Of a stretch of DNA of 64,000 nucleotides, positions 1 through 7,455 are shown piece by piece. Positions within the stretch are counted from its first letter, which is position 1. Each line of letters opens with the position of its first letter. This DNA is from Komagataeibacter sp. FNDCF1. GTDB taxonomy: Bacteria > Pseudomonadota > Alphaproteobacteria > Acetobacterales > Acetobacteraceae. The translations under genes and the position numbers were made by a program. The notes beneath the pieces are model-generated. The model made no database searches. It was given only the letters and a program-made list of their open reading frames with translations, and was not told where the DNA came from. The stretch spans positions 3,247,501 to 3,311,500 of the forward strand of contig NZ_JAIWOT010000001.1 in the NCBI RefSeq assembly GCF_021295335.1, read 5' to 3'.

Positions 1-22
1 AATCCCGTCCCCCAAATCCGCG

Positions 23-670
23 ATGGATGCCGATGCGGTCCGGGCGGCCTATCGCCGCTGGGCGGGCGTGTATGATGCGCTGTTCGGTGGTATTTCCGCC
101 TTCGGGCGCAAGCGTGCGGTCGAGGCGGTGAACGCGCTGCCCGGCAGGCGGGTGCTGGAAGTGGGCGTCGGTACCGGCCTTGCGCTGCCGTATTACCGTG
201 CGGACAAGCGGATTACCGGCATCGACCTGTCGGGGGACATGCTGGAGCGTGCCCGCCAGCGTGTGCGTCGCCTCAGGCTTTCCAATGTCGACAACCTGCT
301 GGAAATGGATGCCGAGGCAACCCAGTTCGACGATGGCACGTTCGATATCGCGGTTGCAATGTTCGTGGCCTCCGTCGTGCCGCACCCGCGTGCCTTGCTG
401 AGCGAACTCAAGCGCGTGGTCCGGCCGGGCGGGCACATCCTGTTCGTCAATCACTTCCTGGCGCAGGGCGGCGTGCGGCTGGCGGTGGAGCGTGGCATGG
501 CGCGTGCCTCGCATTCACTGGGCTGGCACCCGGATTTCGCCATCGAATCCCTGCTGCCCCCGGGTGACCTGCGGCGCGCGACCCTGCAGCCCGTCCCGCC
601 GGCGGGGCTTTTCACCCTTGTCACGCTGGAGCGTGAGGCAGGCTCCAGCGCAAGTCCGATGGTGGCCTGA
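23..670 (+). CDS. pmtA: SAM-dependent methyltransferase, probable phosphatidylethanolamine N-methyltransferase (PmtA-like)
   Basis: A class I Rossmann methyltransferase of 215 aa. The SAM-binding motif I is VLEVGVGTGLALP near residues 44-56, followed by the acidic GIDLSGDML loop near 67-75. The pattern VMFVASVVPHP-like then KRVVRPGGHILFVNHF near residues 113-144 resembles alphaproteobacterial PmtA, which methylates phosphatidylethanolamine towards phosphatidylcholine at the inner membrane. The length matches PmtA (about 200 aa). The start at 23 precedes the conserved AAYRRWAGVYD segment, but no stop lies between it and the window edge, so a slightly longer N terminus cannot be excluded. The PE substrate is inferred from family likeness; another small-molecule or quinone methyltransferase is the alternative. 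Confidence 0.65.
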   Translation: MDADAVRAAYRRWAGVYDALFGGISAFGRKRAVEAVNALPGRRVLEVGVGTGLALPYYRADKRITGIDLSGDMLERARQRVRRLRLSNVDNLLEMDAEATQFDDGTFDIAVAMFVASVVPHPRALLSELKRVVRPGGHILFVNHFLAQGGVRLAVERGMARASHSLGWHPDFAIESLLPPGDLRRATLQPVPPAGLFTLVTLEREAGSSASPMVA

Positions 671-857
671 ACACAGGCTGCAGGAACCATGCGCCAGCCG
701 GACAGCCCTGCCCCTGGGGCAGGGCTGAAATGACATTTGCGCGACCACTGGCACGGTCTGCAGGGTCGTTTTTATGTGCCGGTCGCGGTATATGATGAAA
801 ACATGGTAACGATTGGCCATGCCGGAAAGCCGGGCATGGCAGCAGGGAGTACATCGC

Positions 858-2222
858 ATGCCCACAGGCACACGGTTCGGGGCAGATGACGTGCGGGGGG
901 CCGCCACGTCCTGTAGCTACAGGACTGTCGGCATGCTGTACCTGGTCATGGCGATCGTGGCGGGCATGGCTGGCGGCCTGCTTGCCGTGGGCCTGCAGGC
1001 CGGGCTGCTGCCGCACGGGTTGGTCGCGGCATGGGCTGGTGGTGATGCGGCGGGGGCGGCGGACCGCATAGCTCGCCGCCACGGCATGATGATGGTGTTC
1101 TTCTGTGCGCTGCCGGCCCTGACCGGCGGGTTCGGGAACTGGTTCGTGCCGCTTCTGCTGCGTGCCCGCGCGCTGGCCTTCCCGCGCATGGCCCTGGTGG
1201 CCTGGGCGCTGGTCGCAGGCGGGTTCGTGGCGGTCATGGCTGGCCTGTCTCCCGCCGTTGCCCCGCAGGTTTCGGTTTTCGCCCTGATCGCGTGGTGCCT
1301 TGGCATGCTGCTGCAGGCCATCGGCATGATTGCCACCATTCTCAACATGGGCCCGGTGGACCAGCGGCTGCGTGACCTGCCCATGTTCGTATGGGCGCAG
1401 GGACTTGCGGCCATGATGGCCGTCATGGTCATGCCGGTACTGGCGGGCGGGCTGACGCGCATCGTGCTTGCCGGTGGTGACATGGGCGCGCAGATCGATG
1501 CGCTGCTGCATGTCTTCGCCGGTCCCGAGATCGCCCTGCTGCTGCTGCCGTCCATCGGCATCGTATCACAGGTTATCGAGACATTTTCCACCGTTCCCCT
1601 GCAGATGCCGCGTGTGGTGCTCGGCGTGCTGACCGTCATGTCGGTGGGCGGGGCATCGGTCTGGGTGCATGACCTGCTGCATGGCGGGCTGGAGCACATG
1701 GTGGCGCCTGCGGCCATGGTGCAGCTGGGGCTGATCGTGCTGCCGGTACTGGCTGTTCTGGCTGCCTGGGGGCAGACGGTGCGCGTGGGGCGGGTGCGGT
1801 CCTCCGTGTCGATGGAATGGGCGGCGGGTTTCGTGGCGCTACTGCTGGCGGGCACGGTCATGTCGCTGCTGCCCGGTGGCATGGCGGACGTGCACGCGGC
1901 CACGCTGTATGCGGCCGTGTTCGCGCTGTTCACCGGCTTTTATTACTGGATTGGCAAGATGGTGGGCCATGTGGCCCCTGTGGGTGCCAGCCGTGTGCAT
2001 TTTGGCCTGACTGCTGGTGGCACGGTGCTGTCGCTGCTGGCGTTCCATGGTGCGCCTGGCGTGCTGGGCGCGGTGCTGATGGGCCTGTCGGTGCTGGTCT
2101 TTGCGGGCATCGTGATCCAGGCGGGGCTCCGCCCGGCTGAAGCGCTGCCGGACAATTACTGGGGGCCGGGTGCCCGCACGCCGGAATGGCAGGCGCGTAA
2201 CGCCACCCGTGGAGGGGCATGA
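858..2222 (+). CDS. ctaD: Degenerate cytochrome c oxidase subunit I homologue (CtaD-like), binuclear centre lost
   Basis: A polytopic membrane protein of 454 aa that aligns by eye along heme-copper oxidase subunit I (usually about 530-550 aa). Clear blocks are GMLYLVMAIVAG (helix I), HGMMMVFF..PALTGGFGNWFVPL..AFPRM (helix II), LPMFVWAQ, and AAVFALFTGFYYWIGKM (helix X-XI). The low-spin heme histidines appear kept (His75 and His346). The catalytic site is not: the GHPEVY motif reads AGPEIA, losing one CuB His and the cross-linked Tyr; the HH pair reads HD; the high-spin heme His is Asp344. It therefore cannot reduce oxygen in the normal way. I chose ATG 858 because AGGGAG lies about 9 bases upstream; a TTG at 813 is in frame. 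It overlaps ctaB by 4 bases. A non-functional ctaD next to ctaB has been described in Acetobacter pasteurianus. Confidence 0.8.
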   Translation: MPTGTRFGADDVRGAATSCSYRTVGMLYLVMAIVAGMAGGLLAVGLQAGLLPHGLVAAWAGGDAAGAADRIARRHGMMMVFFCALPALTGGFGNWFVPLLLRARALAFPRMALVAWALVAGGFVAVMAGLSPAVAPQVSVFALIAWCLGMLLQAIGMIATILNMGPVDQRLRDLPMFVWAQGLAAMMAVMVMPVLAGGLTRIVLAGGDMGAQIDALLHVFAGPEIALLLLPSIGIVSQVIETFSTVPLQMPRVVLGVLTVMSVGGASVWVHDLLHGGLEHMVAPAAMVQLGLIVLPVLAVLAAWGQTVRVGRVRSSVSMEWAAGFVALLLAGTVMSLLPGGMADVHAATLYAAVFALFTGFYYWIGKMVGHVAPVGASRVHFGLTAGGTVLSLLAFHGAPGVLGAVLMGLSVLVFAGIVIQAGLRPAEALPDNYWGPGARTPEWQARNATRGGA

Positions 2223-3184
2223 ACATGAGTGGTTCAGCCACAGTACCCAATGGGCCCGAAGGCGCGGCGCTGGCTTATGACGCCAGCCGTGTCGGCACCG
2301 AGGCACGCGACTGGCTGGCGCTGCTCAAGCCGCGTGTCATCTCGCTGGTCGTGTTCACCGGGGCGGCGGGGCTGGCCATGGCGCCGGGGCCGCTCAATCC
2401 GCTGGTGGCGGCTGTCAGCATCCTGTGCATCTGCATGGCGTCGGGTGCGGCTGGCGCCATCAACATGTGGTACGACCGTGATATCGACGCGGTGATGAAG
2501 CGCACCGTCACCCGCCCCATCCCCGATGGGCGGATCAGGCCGGAGGCAGCGCTTGGCTACGGAATCGGCCTGTCGGTTGCGTCCGTCATCCTGATGTGGC
2601 TGGCCACCAACACACTGGCTGCGGGTATCCTTGCCTTTTCCATCTTCTTCTATGCCGTGATCTATACGATGTGGCTCAAGCGCTCCACGCCGCAGAATAT
2701 CGTGATCGGCGGGGCGGCTGGTGCTTTCCCGCCCATGATCGGCTGGGCTGCGGCCACCGGGTCGATGGCGGTGATGCCTGTGGTGATGTTCGGCATCATC
2801 TTCCTGTGGACCCCGCCGCATTTCTGGTCGCTGTCACTCTATGCGTGCAAGGATTACGGGCGGGCGGGCATTCCCATGCTGCCGGTGGTCCGGGGGGCGC
2901 GGCATACGCGCTGGCAGATCCTGTGGTACACCATCATCCTGACCGCCGTATCGCTTGTACCGTCGTTTTTGCATCTGGCGGGCTGGCTCTATACAGGTGT
3001 GGCCAGCGTGCTGGGGGCGGGGTTCATCTACTGCGCCATTCAGGTGCTGCGGGACCGGCAGGATGCCCAGGGGGTCAGCCTGACGGGTGATGGCGCGGCG
3101 CGGCGGTCATTCCGCTATTCACTGGCCTATCTGTTCTTCCTGTTCTGCGGCCTGCTGGCCGATCATGCCTTCATAGCCCACTGA
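2219..3184 (+). CDS. ctaB: Protoheme IX farnesyltransferase (heme O synthase)
   Basis: A UbiA-family membrane prenyltransferase of 321 aa that converts heme B to heme O by adding a farnesyl group. The aspartate-rich prenyl-diphosphate motif NMWYDRDIDAVMKRT, followed by TRPIPDGRI, is near residues 82-106. A second conserved stretch, FLWTPPHFWSLSLY, is near 194-208. About nine hydrophobic segments fit the family. The start overlaps the ctaD stop as ATGA, so the two are translationally coupled; a second ATG follows two codons later. Unlike its degenerate upstream neighbour the gene looks fully intact. Since the cyo operon later in the window lacks cyoE, this gene is the best visible candidate to supply heme O to that oxidase. 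Confidence 0.95.
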   Translation: MNMSGSATVPNGPEGAALAYDASRVGTEARDWLALLKPRVISLVVFTGAAGLAMAPGPLNPLVAAVSILCICMASGAAGAINMWYDRDIDAVMKRTVTRPIPDGRIRPEAALGYGIGLSVASVILMWLATNTLAAGILAFSIFFYAVIYTMWLKRSTPQNIVIGGAAGAFPPMIGWAAATGSMAVMPVVMFGIIFLWTPPHFWSLSLYACKDYGRAGIPMLPVVRGARHTRWQILWYTIILTAVSLVPSFLHLAGWLYTGVASVLGAGFIYCAIQVLRDRQDAQGVSLTGDGAARRSFRYSLAYLFFLFCGLLADHAFIAH

Positions 3185-3217
3185 CGGGCGTTTCTTACCC
3201 ATGGGGAGTGCGGACTG

Positions 3218-3361
3218 ATGGACCATACGGCAGTTCAGGTTACGCCAGATATGGAAGCGCGGGAGGCGGCGCGTCGGCACAAGGGGCGCATCCGGGGCGT
3301 GGCGATCACGCTCTCGGCGCTTGCGGCCATCCTGTATGCGCTCAGCCTGGCGCATATATAG
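3218..3361 (+). CDS. Small CoxF-like single-pass membrane protein
   Basis: A 47-aa reading frame, 33 bases after ctaB on the same strand. It has a charged N-terminal half (MDHTAVQVTPDMEAREAARR) followed by a basic patch and one hydrophobic segment (residues about 29-46) that ends at the stop. Alphaproteobacterial oxidase clusters often carry such a tiny gene between ctaB and ctaG (CoxF, role unclear). GGGGAG lies upstream at 3203-3208. No ctaG or ctaE follows: the sequence runs into a hairpin repeat and then a convergent gene, so this seems to be the last survivor of the cluster. The identification rests on size, position and topology. Confidence 0.6.
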   Translation: MDHTAVQVTPDMEAREAARRHKGRIRGVAITLSALAAILYALSLAHI

Positions 3362-3399
3362 AAAACTGATTCCAGATAATCCGTCTGTAAAGAATTACC

Positions 3400-3435
3400 G
3401 GGATGCCGCCCTTTTTCAAAAAGGGGCGGCACGTC
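3400..3435. repeat. Intergenic hairpin repeat, copy A
   Basis: GCCGCC, a T-run, a short loop, an A-run and GGCGGC form an almost perfect hairpin (3405-3430, one bulged base). It lies between ctaB/coxF and the convergent Tim44-like gene. The same core recurs at 10281-10310 and 36063-36091. It is a short dispersed repeat that may also act as a terminator. The rest of the 3362-3584 gap shows no gene I can support. Confidence 0.6.
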
Positions 3436-3584
3436 CCGTATGCGGTATCGGGAGAACAACTGCATCAGGTTCTCTCCATAATGGCCTGGATATCTGGCGG
3501 CAGGTCTTGCCCGCTGTCCGTGAACGGATGTGTGCCCTGTTTGCCGGGTCACATCGTATGGATGCAATGTCCATGATACAGGCA

Positions 3585-3620
3585 TGAAAAAAGGCCTGCA
3601 TCGCGGGATGCAGGCCTTCT
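3585..3620 (-). terminator. Rho-independent terminator of the Tim44-like gene
   Basis: A perfect 10-bp stem (AAGGCCTGCA at 3591-3600 with TGCAGGCCTT at 3609-3618), an 8-base loop, and a T-run on the minus strand. It sits about 25 bases past the stop of the minus-strand gene at 3644. Confidence 0.85.
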
Positions 3621-3643
3621 CCATACCGGTTGGGAACCGATGA

Positions 3644-4624
3644 TCAGCGGCGCGGTGTCTGCTGGATGGCCGAGAGCAGCCATGTGCCCGTGCCAGCCGC
3701 GCGGACAAAGGTCCACAGTTCGGTCACGCTGGTGCGGTTGGCGGGGTCGCCTTCGATCACCCGACCGGTCATGTCGGTCGTGATGTCGATCATGGAATAC
3801 TGCATGGCGACCGTGGCGTAATCCATGTTGTTTTCACGCCAGCTTTCCACCAGGTCACCCCGGTCAAAGCGTACGTCGGACACCACGTTGCGGGCCCCAC
3901 GGCTGGCAAGATCGCTCAGCTGGTTGTTGAAGTAGGACACCATCTCCGGCGTGGCCATGTGCTGCATGGCGGCCACGTTCTGCTGGCTCCACGCTGCCTG
4001 GATATTGATCAGGGCCTGCTGGAAGGCCTGGTAGTCCGCAGCCGTAATGGCAACGCCCACCGGCTGCCGGCCAGCCTGCGGGGCGGCACCGCCAGCCGGT
4101 CCCTGCCCGCCCAGCGGGAAGGGGCTGGTCATGCCACCGCCACCACTCCGGCCACTGAAGCGGCGGATCGCCCAGCGCACGACGAAGAAGACCAGCGCCA
4201 GCTGGATCAGCAGGCCAAGAAAGCCGCCGCCCCCCATGCCCGAACCGAACATGCCATGGCCGAACATCATGCCAAACAGTCCGGCACTGATCAGGCCGCC
4301 CATGAACCCGCTCATGAACGGGTGGCGGGGCCGGGCCATCGCCATGCTGCCTGCACCGGCGCCAAAGGGCGCACGCGCGCCATAGCCCGCATCCGGCTGG
4401 CGGGGTGTCATGCTGCGCTGGAAAGGCATGGCCCCCATCGGCGCGGTCTGCGATGGTGCGGGTGCGCTGTAGGTGCGTGAGCCACGGCTGCCCATGGACA
4501 TGCCGCCACCCGCGCGGGCATCGGCATCATGCGGATGGGCCAGCAGAGGCAGCATGGTCAGGGCCGCGCTGGCGGCGAGGACGATGCTTTTACGCGGCAT
4601 CAGGCGCGAAGGATTTTTTTTCAT
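3644..4624 (-). CDS. Secreted/membrane Tim44-like domain protein
   Basis: A 326-aa protein with an N-terminal signal sequence (MKKNPSRLMPRKSIVLAASAALTMLPLLAHPHDADA), a low-complexity region rich in Gly, Met and Pro (about 39-100), a Gly/Met-rich hydrophobic stretch (about 103-155, FMGGLISAGLFGMMFGHGMF then LLIQLALVFFVVRWAIRRF), and a C-terminal Tim44-like fold (about 190-326). The C-terminal part shows the usual pattern: a helix ITAADYQAFQQALINIQAAW, then TPEMVSYFNNQLSDLASRGARNVVSDV and a beta-rich end with ELWTFVR. This family binds membranes in mitochondrial import; the bacterial role is not settled. The gene is monocistronic with its own terminator. A second Tim44-like gene lies at 26784. 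Confidence 0.75.
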   Translation of the reverse strand: MKKNPSRLMPRKSIVLAASAALTMLPLLAHPHDADARAGGGMSMGSRGSRTYSAPAPSQTAPMGAMPFQRSMTPRQPDAGYGARAPFGAGAGSMAMARPRHPFMSGFMGGLISAGLFGMMFGHGMFGSGMGGGGFLGLLIQLALVFFVVRWAIRRFSGRSGGGGMTSPFPLGGQGPAGGAAPQAGRQPVGVAITAADYQAFQQALINIQAAWSQQNVAAMQHMATPEMVSYFNNQLSDLASRGARNVVSDVRFDRGDLVESWRENNMDYATVAMQYSMIDITTDMTGRVIEGDPANRTSVTELWTFVRAAGTGTWLLSAIQQTPRR

Positions 4625-4713
4625 CTGGGTCAGGGTATCTGCAATCCTGTGTCGGAACCATCTTTATCCGTGCAGCCTGCGTATACTCTCAGGCTGCCTG
4701 TTACAGATATAGG

Positions 4714-4749
4714 CAGGCCCGCGCCCCTAAAACAGGGGCAACGGGCCTG
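4714..4749. other. Inverted repeat in the pmbA/Tim44 intergenic gap
   Basis: CAGGCCCG-CCCCT pairs with AGGGG-CGGGCCTG around an AAAAC loop, with a small internal mismatch. It lies just past the pmbA stop and before the Tim44-like gene. No T-run follows on the minus strand, so it may be an imperfect terminator or an mRNA-stabilising hairpin. Confidence 0.4.
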
Positions 4750-4780
4750 TGGAAACATGAAATCACGGAAAGGGTAACGA

Positions 4781-6121
4781 TCAGGCGCCTGCAATAACCA
4801 TGTCGTCAATGCGGATGGAGGGGGCATTGGTGGCCATGCGGAAGGTCAGGTCGCTGGCCGGGACCAGGCGGGCGAACATGTCATTGAGGTTGCCCGCCAC
4901 GGTCAGTTCCGCCACCGGCTCGGCCAGAACGCCGCCCCGGATCATGAAGCCCGCCGCCCCCCGGCTGTAGTCACCCGTAATGCCGTTGATGGCGGAGCCC
5001 ATCATTTCGGTCACGTAGATGCCTTCCTCAATATCCGCCATCAGTTCGGTGGGTGTCAGGCTGCCGGGCTGCATGTACATGTTGCCGAACGAAGGGGCGG
5101 GCGGCCCCGACGTGCCCCGGCTGGCGCAGCCGGTGGGCGCCAGCCCGAGCTGGCGTGCGGAGCGGGAGTCCAGCGCCCATGTCTTCAGCACGCCATCTTC
5201 CACCAGCGTGCGGGTACTGGTCAGCATGCCTTCACCATCAAACGGGCGGGCGCCGGGGCCACGCACGCGGCGCGGGTCGTCGATGATGGTGATGCCCGCC
5301 GGCATGATCCGGCTGCCCATCCTTTCCTTGAGGAAAGACGTGCCGCGCGCGATGGCAATGCCATTGATCGCCCCGGACAGATGACCGAGCATGTTGGTCG
5401 AGATACGCGGGTCCAGCACGATGGGCAGCCTGCCGGTACGCGGGCGCACGGGGTTGAGGCGGGCGACCGTGCGCTCGCCCGCGCGCAGGCCGATTTTTGC
5501 CGCATCCTCCAGATCGGACAGGTGGACGGCGGAATGGTAATCGTAGTCCCGCTCCATCTTCGTGCCGCTGCCCGCAACCGCACTGGCCGAGACGGAATGG
5601 CTGGTGCGTGCATAGCGGCCCGAAAAGCCCGCCGATGTCATGAGGATGATGTCCGACAGGCCGAAGCTTGCGGACGCACCGTTGCTGTTGGAAATGCCGG
5701 CAACCGACAGCGCCGCGTCTTCCGCCGTACGGGCCCGCGCCACCAGATCGGCGGTGGAGGGGGTTGCGGGGTCGAACAGGTCCAGCCCCGCTGCATCCAC
5801 AAAGCCCTTTTCCGCGGCATCGCACAGCCCGGCAAAGCGGTCTTCGGGCACTACGCGGGCCATGGCCACGGCGCGCTCGGCCAGCGTGTCGAACCGCGTG
5901 GGGTCCAGCGCCGTGGCAGACACGATGGCGGCACGCTGGCCCACGAACACCCGCAGGCCAAGATCACAGGTTTCGGAGCGTTCAAGGTCCTCGGTGCGGC
6001 CATTACGCACCTGCGCGCCATGGGCGGTGCGGTTGACATATATGGCATCCGCCGCATCGGCCCCTGCCGCGCGGGCGCGGGTGATTAGGGTCGCGACCAG
6101 GTCAAGCGGTTCGGAACTCAT
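4781..6121 (-). CDS. pmbA: PmbA/TldE-type modulator of DNA gyrase / peptide-processing protein
   Basis: A 446-aa member of the TldD/PmbA family. It lacks the HExxxH metal motif of TldD, so it is the PmbA (TldE) partner. TldD-TldE together form a metalloprotease known for processing the microcin B17 precursor and for degrading CcdA. Recognisable stretches are ETCDLGLRVFVGQRAAIVS near 50-68, the central block with RTGRLPIVLDPR, and the C-terminal SAINGITGDYSRGAAGFMIRG. The start overlaps the upstream M16 protease stop by 4 bases, so it is the last gene of a thrC-M16-pmbA operon. No tldD is present in the window. Confidence 0.92.
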   Translation of the reverse strand: MSSEPLDLVATLITRARAAGADAADAIYVNRTAHGAQVRNGRTEDLERSETCDLGLRVFVGQRAAIVSATALDPTRFDTLAERAVAMARVVPEDRFAGLCDAAEKGFVDAAGLDLFDPATPSTADLVARARTAEDAALSVAGISNSNGASASFGLSDIILMTSAGFSGRYARTSHSVSASAVAGSGTKMERDYDYHSAVHLSDLEDAAKIGLRAGERTVARLNPVRPRTGRLPIVLDPRISTNMLGHLSGAINGIAIARGTSFLKERMGSRIMPAGITIIDDPRRVRGPGARPFDGEGMLTSTRTLVEDGVLKTWALDSRSARQLGLAPTGCASRGTSGPPAPSFGNMYMQPGSLTPTELMADIEEGIYVTEMMGSAINGITGDYSRGAAGFMIRGGVLAEPVAELTVAGNLNDMFARLVPASDLTFRMATNAPSIRIDDMVIAGA

Positions 6122-7383
6122 GCTGCCAGCACCCCTGTAATGCTGTCGAGCGAGGGAACATGGCTGACCGGCCCCAGCGAGGCCAGCGTCGGCCTGCCGC
6201 TGAAGATACGGGTGGCGACGCGCTGCACGTCCCCGATGGTAACGGCGTCGATCCGGCGCACCGTTTCGGTCGTGGGGATCAGGCGGTCAAAGATCTGCAA
6301 CTGGCGGGCAAGCTGTTCGCACCGGCTGCCCGTGCTTTCCAGCGACATGAGCAGCGAGGACTTGAGCTGCGCCCGCGCGCGGCCCAGTTCGGCGGCTGTG
6401 ACCGTATGACGCACCTTGCGCAGTTCTTCCAGCGTTACGGGCACAAGATCGGCCACCTGTGCCTCCCCCGTGCCGGCATAGATGCCGAACAGCCCGCCCT
6501 GGCGGAACGGCGCGTTGAAGGAATAGACCGAATAGACCAGCCCGCGCTTTTCCCGGATTTCCTGAAACAGGCGCGAGGACATGCCACCACCCAGCAGCGT
6601 GGACAGCAGCAGGGCCGGGTAATAGTCCGGGTCGCCATAGGGCATGGAGGGGAAACCCAGCACGATATGCGCCTGATCCAGTTCCCGTTCGCGCGTGAAG
6701 GCGCCGCCCACGTAGTTGACGGCGGGCTGCGGTGGTACGCTGCCGGTGGGCAGGTCGGCAAAGTGGCGCTGCACCAGATCCACCACGCGGGCATGCTCAA
6801 GGTTGCCCGCGGCGGCGATGATGGTGTTGCCCGCCGTGTAATGGGTGTTCATGTAGTTGACCAGGGTTGCGCGCGACATGGTCTGGATGCCGGCTTCGGT
6901 GCCCAGCGTGGGGCGGCCCATTGCCTGGTCGGGAAAGGCGGTTTCCTGAAAATGGTCGAACACGATATCGTCCGGCGTGTCGTTCGCCTGCCCGATTTCC
7001 TGCAGGATCACGCCACGCTCGCGTTCCAGTTCCTCGGGTGCCAGGCTGCTGTGGGTCAGGATATCGCCGATGATGTCGGCACCCAGGTCAAGATTTTCCT
7101 TGAGCAGCTTGACGTAATAGGCCGTGTGCTCACGCGCGGTATAGGCGTTGATGTGGCCGCCCACATTCTCGATTTCCTCCGCAATACCCACGGCGGTGCG
7201 GGTACCCGTGCCCTTGAACGCCATGTGTTCCAGAAAATGGGAGACCCCGTTTTCAGGCGTGGTTTCGTTGCAGGTGCCCGCGGCGACATACGCCCCGAGG
7301 GAGACGGTCTCCACCCGGTCCATCCGTTCAGTCACGATGGTCAGGCCGGAGTCCAGTCGGGTCACATTGATCAGGTCGGTCAT
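6118..7383 (-). CDS. M16-family zinc protease (mitochondrial processing peptidase-like)
   Basis: A 421-aa peptidase of the pitrilysin superfamily, subfamily M16B. The inverted zinc motif HFLEH is at residues 49-53 and the third ligand Glu falls in RGVILQEI near 129, the usual spacing. Downstream, GHINAYTAREHTAYY and the glycine-rich LLGGGMSSRLFQEIREKRGLVYSVYS are standard. Such proteins are the bacterial relatives of the mitochondrial processing peptidase beta subunit. The start is set at 7383 (MTDLINV), which has CAGGA upstream and matches the family N terminus; an ATG 11 codons earlier is in frame. It lies directly after thrC, an arrangement common in alphaproteobacteria, and is coupled to pmbA. 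Confidence 0.92.
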   Translation of the reverse strand: MTDLINVTRLDSGLTIVTERMDRVETVSLGAYVAAGTCNETTPENGVSHFLEHMAFKGTGTRTAVGIAEEIENVGGHINAYTAREHTAYYVKLLKENLDLGADIIGDILTHSSLAPEELERERGVILQEIGQANDTPDDIVFDHFQETAFPDQAMGRPTLGTEAGIQTMSRATLVNYMNTHYTAGNTIIAAAGNLEHARVVDLVQRHFADLPTGSVPPQPAVNYVGGAFTRERELDQAHIVLGFPSMPYGDPDYYPALLLSTLLGGGMSSRLFQEIREKRGLVYSVYSFNAPFRQGGLFGIYAGTGEAQVADLVPVTLEELRKVRHTVTAAELGRARAQLKSSLLMSLESTGSRCEQLARQLQIFDRLIPTTETVRRIDAVTIGDVQRVATRIFSGRPTLASLGPVSHVPSLDSITGVLAA

Positions 7384-7455
7384 GCTGGTCCTGCGGGTGG
7401 CAGGGTGCAACTGCACCCGTGCCGTCCCCTGTTCTGCTTGGGATGAAAGGGTCGG

